Shown piece after piece: positions 8,132 to 17,661 of a DNA stretch of 64,000 nt. Origin of the DNA: Nocardia brevicatena NBRC 12119 (GTDB lineage: Bacteria > Actinomycetota > Actinomycetes > Mycobacteriales > Mycobacteriaceae); assembly GCF_000308495.1 (NCBI RefSeq), contig NZ_BAFU01000057.1, forward strand, positions 1-64,000. Reading direction: 5' to 3'. Every line of letters starts with the position of its first letter. Within the stretch, counting starts at the first letter, position 1. The notes below the pieces were generated by a model that worked only from the letters and a program-made list of their open reading frames with translations, made no database searches and had not been told where the DNA came from. The position numbers and the translations under genes were made by a program.

Positions 8132-9487
8132 GTGGGTATTCGGCTGTACGACAGCAGCGTCCGCTGTCATCGAGAGTTCACGCCACTGCGGCCCGGGCGG
8201 GTGAGCGTGTACCTGTGCGGGCCAACGCTGCTGACCACCCCGCACATCGGGCAGATGCGCTCCGCGGTGAGCTTCGACGTTCTCCATCGTTGGCTGCGTT
8301 TCCGAGGTTTCGATGTCACCTTGTGCCGCAACCTCACCGACATCGAGGACAAGATCATCGCACGGTCCATCGCCGAGTCCGTTGACTGGTGGCGGATCGC
8401 CGAGGCCAGTCACCACGCGTTTACAGCGGCCTATCGCTCGCTGGGCTGCCTACCGCCCACCGTCGAGCCGCGAGCCACCGGGCATATTCCCGAAGTCCTC
8501 GACCTCATCGCCGAATTGGTGGATCGCGGTCACGCGTATGCCACAACCACCGGTGTCTACTTCAATGTGGCGTCGTTCCCGGGGTACGGCGCGCTGTCTC
8601 GTCGCCGACCGACCGAATGGCTGCTTGCCGATGGAGGATTCGGCAAGCGTGCGGCCGCGGATTTCGCCTTGTGGAAGGCAGCGCGGCCGGAGGAGCCGTA
8701 TTGGTCCTCGCCGTGGGGTCGCGGACGGCCCGGCTGGCACATAGAGTGCTCGGCCATGGCCGGACGATATCTCGGGCCGGAGTTCGACATTCACGCGGGT
8801 GGCCGCGACTTGCTATTCCCACACCACGAGAACGAGATCGCCCAGTCGCGCGCCGGCGGGCGCGCCTTCGCCCGCTACTGGCTGCACAACGGCCAAGTCA
8901 ACACCAACGGTGAGAAGATCCGCAAGTCGCCGGATAATCCGCTGTCACTGAACAGAATTCTCGCCGACGTCCAACCCACGGCGCTTCGCTACTACTTCAT
9001 CACCGCGCACTATCACGCCGATCTGGAGTTCAGCATTACCGCCGTGCGGCAGGCCTCCTCGGCCTTCGGACGGGTCGCACGCTTCGTCGAACGCTGCTCC
9101 GCGCTGGTCGGGATGCGGGCCAACGGCACCGAAGACGTGCCCGCAGAGTTTGCAGCGGCCATGGACGACGATCTGTCGACTCCGGCCGCGCTGCGGGTAT
9201 TGCACGGTGAGGCGCGTTCCGGCAACCGGGCATTGGCGACGGGCGACCGCGAGGGCGCGGCCACTCGACTGCGCCGGGTCGACGCGATGCTGGAGGTTCT
9301 CGGCCTGCGGCCGCAGGCCGCGCCGACCGAGGGCAGCGGTGACCAGGAGTTGCTGTCGCTCGCGCTGGAGTGCCGGGAAGCGGCGCGCGCACGGGGAGAT
9401 TACGCGCTCGCCGACCGCATCCGGACCCGGCTGGCTGCATTGGGCGTCGTGATCGAGGATGGTGCGGGCCGGTGCGCACAACAGTAA
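8132..9487 (+). CDS. Cysteinyl-tRNA synthetase-like protein (CysRS paralogue)
   Basis: A 451-residue class I synthetase of full CysRS length. The HIGH motif is HIGQ (His38). The zinc ligands of CysRS are all present: Cys29, Cys206, His231 and Glu235. The KMSKS loop is altered to KIRKS (262-266) within GEKIRKSPDN, keeping the second Lys. A DALR-like C-terminal domain follows. The chosen start is GTG at 8132, because family homology begins there; TTG at 8105 is also possible. It overlaps the next gene by 16 bases and leads a biosynthetic locus. It is probably either a cysteine-activating enzyme for the pathway (compare MshC, a CysRS-derived ligase) or a self-resistance copy of CysRS. Confidence 0.85.
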   Translation: MGIRLYDSSVRCHREFTPLRPGRVSVYLCGPTLLTTPHIGQMRSAVSFDVLHRWLRFRGFDVTLCRNLTDIEDKIIARSIAESVDWWRIAEASHHAFTAAYRSLGCLPPTVEPRATGHIPEVLDLIAELVDRGHAYATTTGVYFNVASFPGYGALSRRRPTEWLLADGGFGKRAAADFALWKAARPEEPYWSSPWGRGRPGWHIECSAMAGRYLGPEFDIHAGGRDLLFPHHENEIAQSRAGGRAFARYWLHNGQVNTNGEKIRKSPDNPLSLNRILADVQPTALRYYFITAHYHADLEFSITAVRQASSAFGRVARFVERCSALVGMRANGTEDVPAEFAAAMDDDLSTPAALRVLHGEARSGNRALATGDREGAATRLRRVDAMLEVLGLRPQAAPTEGSGDQELLSLALECREAARARGDYALADRIRTRLAALGVVIEDGAGRCAQQ

Positions 9488-10287
9488 CCATCGATGATGC
9501 GGAACTGGCCTACGAACAGGTCGGTGCCGGACCGGTTCTCGTCGTCATCGGAGGGGCGGCCAGCGGAGTCGGGGTGTTCGCCCGACTCGCGGCGGCGTTG
9601 GCGCATCGGTTCACCGTCATCACCTATGATCGGCGCGGCACCCACCGCAGCACCGGTCGCCGCGGCCATCAGGTCGAGATTGCCCAGGACAGCGACGACG
9701 TCGCGGCGGTGTTGGACACCATCGGCGCTACAACCGCTGCCGTGTTCGCCACCTGCGGCGGCGCGTCGACCGGATTCGACCTGGCTGCCCGCAGACCGGA
9801 CCTGATACGCACGCTCGTCGCGCACGAGCCGATGACAATCCGCGTGCTCGATGATGCCGACAAGCAGCGCGCTGCGATCCGCGATCTCTGTGTGACCAAC
9901 GAATTCGAGGGACCAGCGGCCGCCATGCGGAGGTGGATGCGGCTTACTCGGCCCGACGTGCCGCCCGTTATCGGTCCCGAATCCCAAGCGCTGCTGGCAC
10001 GCGACGGCGACTACGTCGTACGCTGCCAGGTCATGTCGATGGTCGAATTCGTTCCCGACTGCGCCACGCTGCGCACGTCCGACGTCCGGATCGCCGTGGC
10101 GGTCGGGAACGACAGTCTGCGGCGGGAGTCCTCGGGCGCGCGCATCGGCGGACGGCTCGCCGAGCTGCTGTCCTGCCCCGTCCGGACCTTCCCGGGACAT
10201 CACACCAGCTACGTCGATCGACCTGCGGAATTCTCCCAGGCCCTCGTTGACACCATCGAATGCATCGCGGACGGGAGTATCCCATGA
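9472..10287 (+). CDS. Alpha/beta hydrolase with Cys at the nucleophile position
   Basis: A 271-residue alpha/beta hydrolase starting at GTG 9472, preceded by a GAGGATGG site and overlapping the CysRS-like gene. The nucleophile elbow, normally G-x-S-x-G, reads A-T-C-G-G-A, so a Cys stands where Ser is expected. The histidine region is GHHTSYVDRP. Cys-type alpha/beta hydrolases exist (dienelactone hydrolase), but a substituted or non-hydrolytic role such as thioesterase editing or cyclisation is also possible. It ends in an ATGA overlap with the adenylating enzyme gene, so the three genes are likely co-translated. Confidence 0.75.
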   Translation: MRTTVTIDDAELAYEQVGAGPVLVVIGGAASGVGVFARLAAALAHRFTVITYDRRGTHRSTGRRGHQVEIAQDSDDVAAVLDTIGATTAAVFATCGGASTGFDLAARRPDLIRTLVAHEPMTIRVLDDADKQRAAIRDLCVTNEFEGPAAAMRRWMRLTRPDVPPVIGPESQALLARDGDYVVRCQVMSMVEFVPDCATLRTSDVRIAVAVGNDSLRRESSGARIGGRLAELLSCPVRTFPGHHTSYVDRPAEFSQALVDTIECIADGSIP

Positions 10288-11706
10288 CCATCGACCGGCT
10301 CGACATGGCGCGGGCTACGCTGCACACCGACCTGACCGCCGAAACCCGAAAAGTCACATGGTCATTGGCCCGATTACGCCAGGAGCGCGACGCGCGGCTG
10401 CGGTCGCTGATCCGCCACGCTATGGCCGAGTCGCCGTGGCACGCGCGCAGGCTGGCCGGGGTGGATCCGGACACGGTCACCGGCGAGGACCTATCGGCCA
10501 TTCCGATCATGACCAAGGCCGATCTGATGGCCAACTGGGACGAGATCGTCACCGATCGTGGGCTGACCTTGGCCGATGCCCGCGCCCATCTGGCACGCAG
10601 CGAGAACAGCCGGCAGCCGAGTCTGTTGGACGGCCGTTACGTCGTGGTCCGGACCGGCGGCAGCAGCGGCGAAGAAGCGGTGATAGTTTGGCATATCGAG
10701 GATTTCGCTTGTGCCGTTACCGCGAACCTGCGACATGTGGCCTGGCAGCAGGCGCGGACTGGGCGCGAGATCATCCGCATCGCGATGGTCACGGCGTGCA
10801 ATCCGGCGCACACCGGCGCGGTGATCGGCAGGCTGTTGGCCCGGCCCGGGTCCGCGGTCGAGGTAATCGCCCCCGACCTACCGTTGTCATCGATTGTGCA
10901 GCGGCTCAATGCGTTCCGGCCGGACGCCATCGCGGGCTACTCATCAATGCTGGTTCTGCTGGCAGCCGAGGCGCGCGGGCAGGCTACGCGTAGACCTCGC
11001 GGGCCTGGAGGCCAGCGGAGAGCCCATCCGAGCGAGCGAGCTGGCCGCTGTCTCGGAGGCGTTCGGCGCCCCGGTCTTCCAGGGCTACGGGACGACCGAG
11101 ACCGGCCCGATAGCCGTGTCCAACCCGCCCGCGCCGGAACTGCATCTCTTCGAGGACATCGTGGTGTGGGAGCCCGTTGTGCGGGAGCCTTCCGCGGTGG
11201 AGCCCATGGCCCGCGGCATTCGGCCGGCGCCTGCGGGCCACTGCTCGAACACCGTTCTGGTCACCAATGTCGTCAACCGATTGTTGCCGCTGCTCCGTTA
11301 CGACCTCGGCGACCGGGTGACGATGGCGGATGGTCCTAACCCGGGACCTTTCGCGGGACAACGCATCTCTCGGGTCTTCGGACGCAGCGGCGAAGAATTG
11401 GATTACTCCGACGGCGTGCACATACCGCTAACAACTCTGGAACTCGCGTTCGAGCGCGACGATATTCTGCAGTACCAGATCCGACAGACCGCGGCGGGGA
11501 TCGACGTATTGATCGTCACACGGCGCGACGTCACCGCCCCGCTCGCGGATGAGGTGACCGCCCGACTCCGCGAAGCCGGCCTCGCCGAGCCCGAGGTGCG
11601 CGTGCTCAGCGCCGACAGCGTCCCGCGGCATCCGCGGACCGGGAAGCTGGTTCGCTATGTTCCCATGGCCGCGGCCCACCGCCCGGAAGACATCGATCCT
11701 GGCTGA
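10284..11706 (+). pseudogene. PaaK / coenzyme F390 synthetase-like adenylating enzyme, frameshifted
   Basis: An ANL-superfamily ligase of the phenylacetate-CoA ligase/F390 synthetase branch. The first frame (10284 to about 10977) has the P-loop RTGGSSGEEAV. The remainder lies one frame on and has the QGYGTTETGPIAV motif, LLRYDLGDRV and a C-terminal hinge with RVFGRSGEELDY. Restoring two bases in the GCGCGCGGG run at about 10971-10979 joins E-A-R-A-G-R-L-R-V and gives about 474 residues, a normal length. It would activate a carboxylate as acyl-AMP for the pathway. Inactive as written unless the deletion is a sequencing error in a GC run. Confidence 0.75.
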
Positions 11707-12093
11707 ACGCTACACCTGGTGAGCAATGCCGGAACTCGTTCGGGTCGATCACACCGAACCGGACCGGGACGGAAACTTCGCGCCTCCATGGGCCACGAAC
11801 CGGAGATCGGCCTCCCATAAGGACCAGCAGCGATTTCACGCCCGCCTCGGAACAGGCTCCACGCCTCGCCGGAGAAGACGTAGTCATATCGCCCGAGTCG
11901 TGCTGTCTTCGAGACAACGCCCGATTGTCATCGGTGTCGGCGACTCCACTTTCCGTGGAATTCATCGATACGGTGGGGAACGCGCGGTCCAGGGTCGCTA
12001 CCCATGCCTCGACCGTGCCGCGGCGGTGTCGGCAGCCGGCCCCGAGAAATCCCGCTCGGCCGGCGTAACGGCCGGTTCAACGCCACTCCCGGT
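11707..12093. other. Intergenic stretch between convergent genes
   Basis: Nearly 390 bases between two convergent genes. No frame with domain content was seen, and no strong hairpin was recognised. Possibly a gene remnant. Confidence 0.4.
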
Positions 12094-13614
12094 TCAGGGG
12101 CAGTACCGGCCCGGCGACAGGATCATTTGCGGGTCGAGGGCGTCTTTGATCTTCCGCACGGTGGTCCAGTAACTACTGTCCGTCCGGGCGATGAATGGTT
12201 CCATCGAATCCACGTCGATCCGCATCGGGTAGTATCCGTGCTCGGTGAGGCAGGCGAGTAAATCGTTCTTCAACCGGTGTGCGCACTGCACGGCTTCGGC
12301 ATCCGTACGGTCGAAATAGAACGGAAAGAAGCCGGAGAACGCCGACGGCCCCACAACGCCGAAGAAACGCGCGACAGGTATGCCCCACCGGGCAGATGCC
12401 TCCTCTACCAGGCGGGCGCAGGTGGACACCTGACGTCCGGTGAAAGGCATTGCGACGTTGACGCAGAGGAACCCGGGCAGTTCGCGATACCGGTCGATAT
12501 CGGCATCGTCATCGGGGAAGGCAAAGCCGATACGATCGGCGAGCCGCTGTAGCGAGCGGTCGGAGGGGTTCCCGGTGGCGAGCTGCCATCGGGCCGCTCG
12601 CAGATCGGCGGGTCCTTCCGCCGATGGTGGCCCGTCGATCTCGGTGTCATATCCGTCGATACGGCCGATCAAACCGGACAGGCGTGCTTCCACCCCTGCA
12701 CGCGCCGCGGCCCGCATCGCTGCCGTACCTTTCAGTGTGAGTTGGGCGGTCCAGGTGGCCGGCTTGTCGTGTTCGAAGAAACGAATATGCGGATCGGCGC
12801 CATCGATGATGCGCGCGTAACCGGTGACCACGCCCTCGTCATAGAGGCGCCGTAGCGCGTCGACGATGTCGGCGAGTGCATCCCCGGTGAACTGGAGGGC
12901 CAATTCCTGGAAGTGCACATTGCGGTGTAGTCGCAGCGCCATCTTGGTCACGATCCCGAAGTTCGATTGGACGAACAGACCGCGGAGATCAGCGCCGAGC
13001 CCAAGGGGATAGTGGAGCCCACGCTGCTCACCTTCGGCGAAACTCCAGTATCCGGTGCGGACCAGAGTGCCGTCACCCAGCACCACCTCGAGCCCGAGCA
13101 GTTCGTCCATCCGCGGCCCGAGATGGCCGCCACCGTGTTCGAGAACGTTGCCCACGATGCTGGTCTCTCGGCCCGAGCCGGTGACATTCAGTTTGAACTC
13201 GCCACCGAGCGAGCGAAGATGCTCTGCCAACCGGTATTGGGTGACGCCCGGCTCGAACACTGCGACCCCGAGCTCCTGGTCGACTTGCACGATCCGGTCC
13301 AGACGCCCGAGATCCACGAGCGCGACCGGACCGCGTACCGGCAGCGCCGAACCGAAACCCCAGTTCTTCCCGGTACTGATCGGATGGATCGCGACGCCCG
13401 TTTCCCGGGCGACTCGGATCACATCCTGTATCTCTGCGGTCGTCGCCGGCCGGACTACCGCCAATAGATCGCGTTCCGCATATTCGGAGGTGTTCTGCTG
13501 GTACCGCGCCAACACCTGCGGGTCTGTCGATACCGCACCGTCACCGAGTGCGCGCCGCCAGCCATCCACCGCAGTCGTGTCCGCGCTCACCGTGAGCGTC
13601 TCATGCTTGTCCAT
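12094..13614 (-). CDS. FAD-linked oxidase (vanillyl-alcohol oxidase / p-cresol methylhydroxylase family)
   Basis: A 506-residue flavoprotein with an N-terminal FAD-binding domain of the PCMH type (VVRPATTAEIQDVIRVARE, ISTGKNWGFGSALP, and SGRETSIVGNVLEHGGGHLG) and a substrate-cap C-terminus ending in LDPQMILSPGRY, as in vanillyl-alcohol oxidase and eugenol hydroxylase. It likely oxidises a para-substituted phenol or another alcohol or amine. The start ATG at 13614 is favoured; a longer frame reaches 13713 without matching content. It is divergent from the 13827 gene with about 210 bases between, so it may be controlled separately from the plus-strand genes. Confidence 0.85.
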   Translation of the reverse strand: MDKHETLTVSADTTAVDGWRRALGDGAVSTDPQVLARYQQNTSEYAERDLLAVVRPATTAEIQDVIRVARETGVAIHPISTGKNWGFGSALPVRGPVALVDLGRLDRIVQVDQELGVAVFEPGVTQYRLAEHLRSLGGEFKLNVTGSGRETSIVGNVLEHGGGHLGPRMDELLGLEVVLGDGTLVRTGYWSFAEGEQRGLHYPLGLGADLRGLFVQSNFGIVTKMALRLHRNVHFQELALQFTGDALADIVDALRRLYDEGVVTGYARIIDGADPHIRFFEHDKPATWTAQLTLKGTAAMRAAARAGVEARLSGLIGRIDGYDTEIDGPPSAEGPADLRAARWQLATGNPSDRSLQRLADRIGFAFPDDDADIDRYRELPGFLCVNVAMPFTGRQVSTCARLVEEASARWGIPVARFFGVVGPSAFSGFFPFYFDRTDAEAVQCAHRLKNDLLACLTEHGYYPMRIDVDSMEPFIARTDSSYWTTVRKIKDALDPQMILSPGRYCP

Positions 13615-13826
13615 CGCGGAGTCAGTCTCGGTCCAGCTCGTCACTTCTGTCAACGCGGCACGGGATCCTCTCGGCGACAGGGCAAATCGGCATCGAAGTT
13701 TCGCGGACCGCACCGACTGCGGTGATAAGCAGCGTTTCCCAATATGGAGGATATTCGCCGTCCAGGGACGGATGCTTGTCTCCTAGACTCCTGCCGGACG
13801 GAAATTTTCGAGGAACGGTGGGATAG

Positions 13827-14771
13827 ATGCGCCGAATCACGTTGAGTTGGGAGCCCCTCGGGCTGAGTGTCACCGCCGAACTCGATGGACGTAACCCACA
13901 GCTTGCCGAGGCGATCTGGCAGGCATTGCCATACCAGAGTCTGCAGGGACACGCCCTGGTGGCCGGACATCATCTCTATCACCTCGCACCCGTACACGAA
14001 CTGGTGCACACCCCAGGCACCGAGTGCATCGATCGACGGACCGCGCCCAACGGCACGGTGTTCGGTTCGGCGCTGCAACATCTGGGCATCAAGTACGGGT
14101 CGCTGACCGAACCAATGGCGGCTTCCCCGATCGGCCGAGTTCACGAAGCGGACCTCCCGCTGTTGTCCCAGGTGGGCCGCGCGGTCTGGGAAGCGACCTA
14201 TCACACCAAGAAAGCCATCACCGTAGAAGTGCGCCGGGCCGGGGAACCGGGCGGGCACAGAATTCCCCGGCTGCACGCCGCCGACCCACGGGTGGATAGG
14301 TTGATCACCGACATCTTCGCTGCCACAGAACACGATTGGCTGACGCCGCCGGCCGAACTCGTCGACCTGCACGATGGACGGATAGCGTCGGGGGCGGGCA
14401 GTTTCGACACGGTCCTGACCACCCTGCTGTTCGTCAACGGGGAAACCCGGCCGCTGGGCTACGCCGGCTACGGCGCCTTGGTACGTGCCGCCGCCAATGG
14501 CGACGTCCCCGCCGAGCAGCTCCACCAGTTCGCCCGCTTACTGGTGCCGGTGCCCGCCGAGTTCCTCGGCTACTGCGGGTTGGAGCGGCTGTGGAGCTTC
14601 ACCCAACGGTTGCTCGATGTGCTCGATCAGCCACTGTCGCGCAGCGACTTTCAAGCGCTCATGTCCCATATGGCGATGTACGTGAACTGCCTGGGCGGCT
14701 GGAACCTACAGCTTTTCCCCTGGGATGTCGGGCACCACCTCCGGCAAGAGACAGGAACGCGCCATGGCTGA
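13827..14771 (+). CDS. DUF3830 / cucumopine-synthase-related protein
   Basis: A 314-residue protein. Its first ~150 residues resemble the cyclophilin-like DUF3830 fold (ITLSWEPLGLSVTAELDG, then QGHALVAGHHLYHLAP). The C-terminal ~150 residues are helical and recall the C-terminal bundle of cucumopine-synthase-related proteins. Cucumopine synthase condenses histidine with 2-oxoglutarate in a Pictet-Spengler-like closure, so this gene could build a cyclised amino-acid unit here. It overlaps the following flavoenzyme gene by 8 bases, indicating a coupled pair. The family assignment is from memory and moderately certain; the reaction is speculative. Confidence 0.6.
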   Translation: MRRITLSWEPLGLSVTAELDGRNPQLAEAIWQALPYQSLQGHALVAGHHLYHLAPVHELVHTPGTECIDRRTAPNGTVFGSALQHLGIKYGSLTEPMAASPIGRVHEADLPLLSQVGRAVWEATYHTKKAITVEVRRAGEPGGHRIPRLHAADPRVDRLITDIFAATEHDWLTPPAELVDLHDGRIASGAGSFDTVLTTLLFVNGETRPLGYAGYGALVRAAANGDVPAEQLHQFARLLVPVPAEFLGYCGLERLWSFTQRLLDVLDQPLSRSDFQALMSHMAMYVNCLGGWNLQLFPWDVGHHLRQETGTRHG

Positions 14772-15858
14772 ACACAGCGAAGTCGTCATCGTCGGCGGCG
14801 GTATCATCGGGACATCGGCCGCCTTCCACCTGGCCGAGGCCGGTGTGCAGGTCACTCTCGTGGAACGAGGTGAACTGGCTTCGGGCACCTCGGGTTCGGC
14901 AGCAGGCATCGCCCGTGCCTACTTCCCAGGCGAACCTCACAAAACAGCACTGGCCATACGCAGCGTGCAGGCCTACCGCGGTTTCGCCGAACGCACCGGT
15001 GGTGACGCCGAGGTCAGCGAAGCCGGGTTCCTCTTCCCGCTCACCGAAAAACACCAGGTGGCCGACTTCCATGCGGAGGCCGACAGCCACAGAATGCTCG
15101 GTGTGGACTTGCGGCTACTCACGCCGGAGCAGGCTGTCGAGCGCAACCCCCTGTTGGACGGCGAACGGATACTCGCAGCCGCCTGGTCACCGGACGCCGT
15201 GACATGCAATGCGAGCGATGCCGTACACGGGTACGCCCTCGCGGCCCAGAAAATGGGCGCCGATATCCGCACACGTACCCCGGTCATCCGGATCGATCCG
15301 GAAACAGGGCGAGTCGATACCGACAGCGGTCCCATCACGGCCGATGCGATAGTCCTCGCCGCCGGCTACTGGTCGCGAGAACTGGCGGCCGGCGCGGGAC
15401 TCGGCCTGCCGATCACACCGCAGCCGGAGGAACTGCTCTTCACCGACCCATTGCCGGAGCCGCCGTCGGTCGCGATGACTCTGGACGCGACCGGCGGACT
15501 CCGCATGCGGGGAATAGGCAACCGGCTGATGGTCGGTATGCATATTCCGCAGGGCGGTGAATCCCGTGATGCCTGGATGCAGCGGCTGGCCACCGCACTC
15601 GCCACTATCTGCCCGCCGTTGTCCGGGGTCGGTTTGAACTCGGCATGGTTCGGAGTCGAAGAACTCGCACCGGATATGGCACCTTTTCTCGGCGTGCACC
15701 CGGGGCCGACGCGGCTCATCTACGCGACCGGGTTCTCCGGTCACGGCTTGAGCCAAGCGCCGTGCGCCGGCGAGATCGTCCGCGATCTCTACCTCGAATC
15801 CGAATCGTCGGTAGACCTGAGACGTTTTTCGGCGACACGTTTCACTCAGGTCGCGTGA
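14764..15858 (+). CDS. FAD-dependent amino acid/amine oxidase (DAO, sarcosine-oxidase-like)
   Basis: A 364-residue member of the DAO family. The N-terminus has a perfect dinucleotide-binding fold (VVIVGGGIIGTSAAFHLAE, Glu at the end of the second strand). The C-terminus contains GFSGHGLSQAPCAGEIVRDL, typical of sarcosine, glycine or opine oxidases. It probably oxidises a secondary amine or amino acid to the imine. Coupling to the opine-synthase-like gene suggests that the flavoenzyme acts on, or prepares, the same amine. The stop overlaps the convergent hypothetical gene at 15846. Confidence 0.85.
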   Translation: MAEHSEVVIVGGGIIGTSAAFHLAEAGVQVTLVERGELASGTSGSAAGIARAYFPGEPHKTALAIRSVQAYRGFAERTGGDAEVSEAGFLFPLTEKHQVADFHAEADSHRMLGVDLRLLTPEQAVERNPLLDGERILAAAWSPDAVTCNASDAVHGYALAAQKMGADIRTRTPVIRIDPETGRVDTDSGPITADAIVLAAGYWSRELAAGAGLGLPITPQPEELLFTDPLPEPPSVAMTLDATGGLRMRGIGNRLMVGMHIPQGGESRDAWMQRLATALATICPPLSGVGLNSAWFGVEELAPDMAPFLGVHPGPTRLIYATGFSGHGLSQAPCAGEIVRDLYLESESSVDLRRFSATRFTQVA

Positions 15859-16303
15859 TGTGACGCGTAACTGTCGTGGTCGAGGTCGGTGAACCCCGCG
15901 TGCACCGTGTCGAGGAACACCCACAGCGCCATGGGCAGCGCATCCCGATACGGCGGTCGGTCGGCGCCGAGCGTCTCCGGATCCCATCCGATACGGAAAA
16001 CGTGCGGCTGGAACGGCTTTCGCAGTGCATACAGCAGCACCAGTCGCCGCACAGCAGGCAGACCCGCACATCATCGAGGCATTCGTCCAGCACGGCCCCG
16101 AATCGCGGCAGCAGGTCGACGAACATGTCGAGGTTCCACAGAGCCACGGCGGCGCCGCACCGAACACGGGAATCACCGCCGGCGACGATTCCGGCCCGCC
16201 GTGCCGGTACACGGGCCGCGGCCGGCAAGTCGGATTCGACGAGAAGTGCGGAGCCGGAACCGAATTCCGCGACAACGCGCGAAGTCGACAATATCCACGG
16301 CAC
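15846..16303 (-). pseudogene. Hypothetical protein with apparent frameshift
   Basis: Two minus-strand frames join into one plausible 152-residue protein. The first half begins near GTG 16303 (VPWILSTSRVVAEFGSG, then LWNLDMFVDLLPRFGAVLDE) and the second half runs from about 16052 to 15846 (RRLVLLYALRKPFQPHVFRI, later DALPMALWVFLDTVHAGF). One missing base near 16053 would explain the break. I recognise no family. The gene is convergent with the flavoenzyme gene and overlaps its end by 13 bases. Confidence 0.4.
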
Positions 16304-16555
16304 CTGTCGAACAGCATCCCCACCACCGAGACCGCAACGGTGCTCGCACGACGTGGCGGGTGGATGGCCGTGACGAGCCGAAACACTCGCTGAGCACGGA
16401 GGCGATCGCCGAACCGGGACGACCGAGACAGCGGTCCGGCACAGGGCCGAGTCTTCTCGGACCGGCATGGGGTGGTAGTTTTCGCATCGATCCGGCCGAG
16501 ACCGCAATGAACAACCGGTAGTCTGGGTTTCGCCCGGCGGTCAGCGAAGGTTCGT
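16304..16555. other. Upstream region of the reductase-P450 gene pair
   Basis: About 250 bases with no supported gene. It should hold the promoter for the genes at 16556 and 17662. No convincing -35/-10 pair stood out. Confidence 0.35.
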
Positions 16556-17659
16556 ATGTCTTCTGTTGCAGTTACTGGTGCGACCGGTTTTCTCGGTCTT
16601 CACCTCGTTCGTGAGTTACTCGTTCGCAATCACGATCTCGTCGCTCTGGTCCGTGATCCGGGGGCGCTGGATCGTATCGCGAGGTTTCTCGAACTCGTGG
16701 GCGAGCCGCCTCGGCTGCTGGATGCACTGCCCCGGCGAATCCGCATCGTCGAATCGGATGTGTCGTTGCCGATGCTCGGGCTGTCCCACACCGCCTTCCA
16801 GCGACTGGCCGACGAAGTGGACGTCGTCTGGCACAGTGCCGCCAGCACCGAACTACACGACGACCTGGAATCGCTGCGGCCGATCAACGTGGACGGAACC
16901 CGCCACATACTCGAGCTGGTATCGGCAGGGCAACGCAGACCGCTGCTGTGTCATGTCAGTACCGCTTTCGTGGCAGGAGCCCGTCGCGAGGGGGTGGTGT
17001 ACGAGTCGGAACTGAACGGTTCGGCAGGTTTCGAGAACGCCTACGAGAAGTCCAAATTCGAGGCGGAAACGCTGGTACGGGATTGGTCCCGTCGGCACGA
17101 CCGGGCTGTGGTCGTGGCGCGCCCCAGTATCTTGGTGACCGACCGCCCGCCGCATGCGGATCTGCCACCGCATACCTTGTTGTCCCTCGGACAGATCATC
17201 CGGGATGCCGCCACCCGCCTGTGCGGGACATCGCGGACTGCGGTGCGCGTGGTCGGGCATCCGCAAGGGCACCTGAACTTCCTCCCGGTGGAACGCGCCG
17301 CGCAGACCCTGGCCCGGCTAACCGAAGCAGAGCACCCCCGTCGGGTGGCGACGTACCACGTCGTGCACGGACACGACGTTTCGGTGCGAGTGCTGATGGA
17401 CCTCATGGAAACTCTGGCTCCGTTGCAGATGACAATGGAATCCGCAGCACCTGCCGAACGAACCGCACTGGAAACATTCCTCGACAGGTCGCCCACCGCA
17501 GCGATGTTGAGTCATCGCCGCAGGTACGACGACACCCGGACAGTGTCACTACTCGGTCCACCCGCCTCACCGGTCCGCATCGACCTCGACTATCTGTCGG
17601 CAGGTATCGGTACCGCCCCGGTAGCTCCGCGGGCCCCCGGCCTCGGAGATAGGAGCTGA
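16556..17659 (+). CDS. Stand-alone thioester-reductase-like SDR (NAD_binding_4, male-sterility family)
   Basis: A 367-residue extended SDR. The cofactor motif is VTGATGFLGLHLVRELL at the very N-terminus. The catalytic Tyr-Lys pair is YEKSK, and an HVSTAFV strand precedes it. The family includes the reductive release domains of NRPS/PKS, carboxylic acid reductases and fatty acyl reductases. As a free protein it may reduce an ACP-bound thioester to an aldehyde or alcohol, or act as an ordinary dehydrogenase. GAAGG lies 7 bases upstream of the ATG. The P450 gene starts 2 bases after its stop. Confidence 0.8.
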   Translation: MSSVAVTGATGFLGLHLVRELLVRNHDLVALVRDPGALDRIARFLELVGEPPRLLDALPRRIRIVESDVSLPMLGLSHTAFQRLADEVDVVWHSAASTELHDDLESLRPINVDGTRHILELVSAGQRRPLLCHVSTAFVAGARREGVVYESELNGSAGFENAYEKSKFEAETLVRDWSRRHDRAVVVARPSILVTDRPPHADLPPHTLLSLGQIIRDAATRLCGTSRTAVRVVGHPQGHLNFLPVERAAQTLARLTEAEHPRRVATYHVVHGHDVSVRVLMDLMETLAPLQMTMESAAPAERTALETFLDRSPTAAMLSHRRRYDDTRTVSLLGPPASPVRIDLDYLSAGIGTAPVAPRAPGLGDRS

Positions 17660-17661
17660 AT

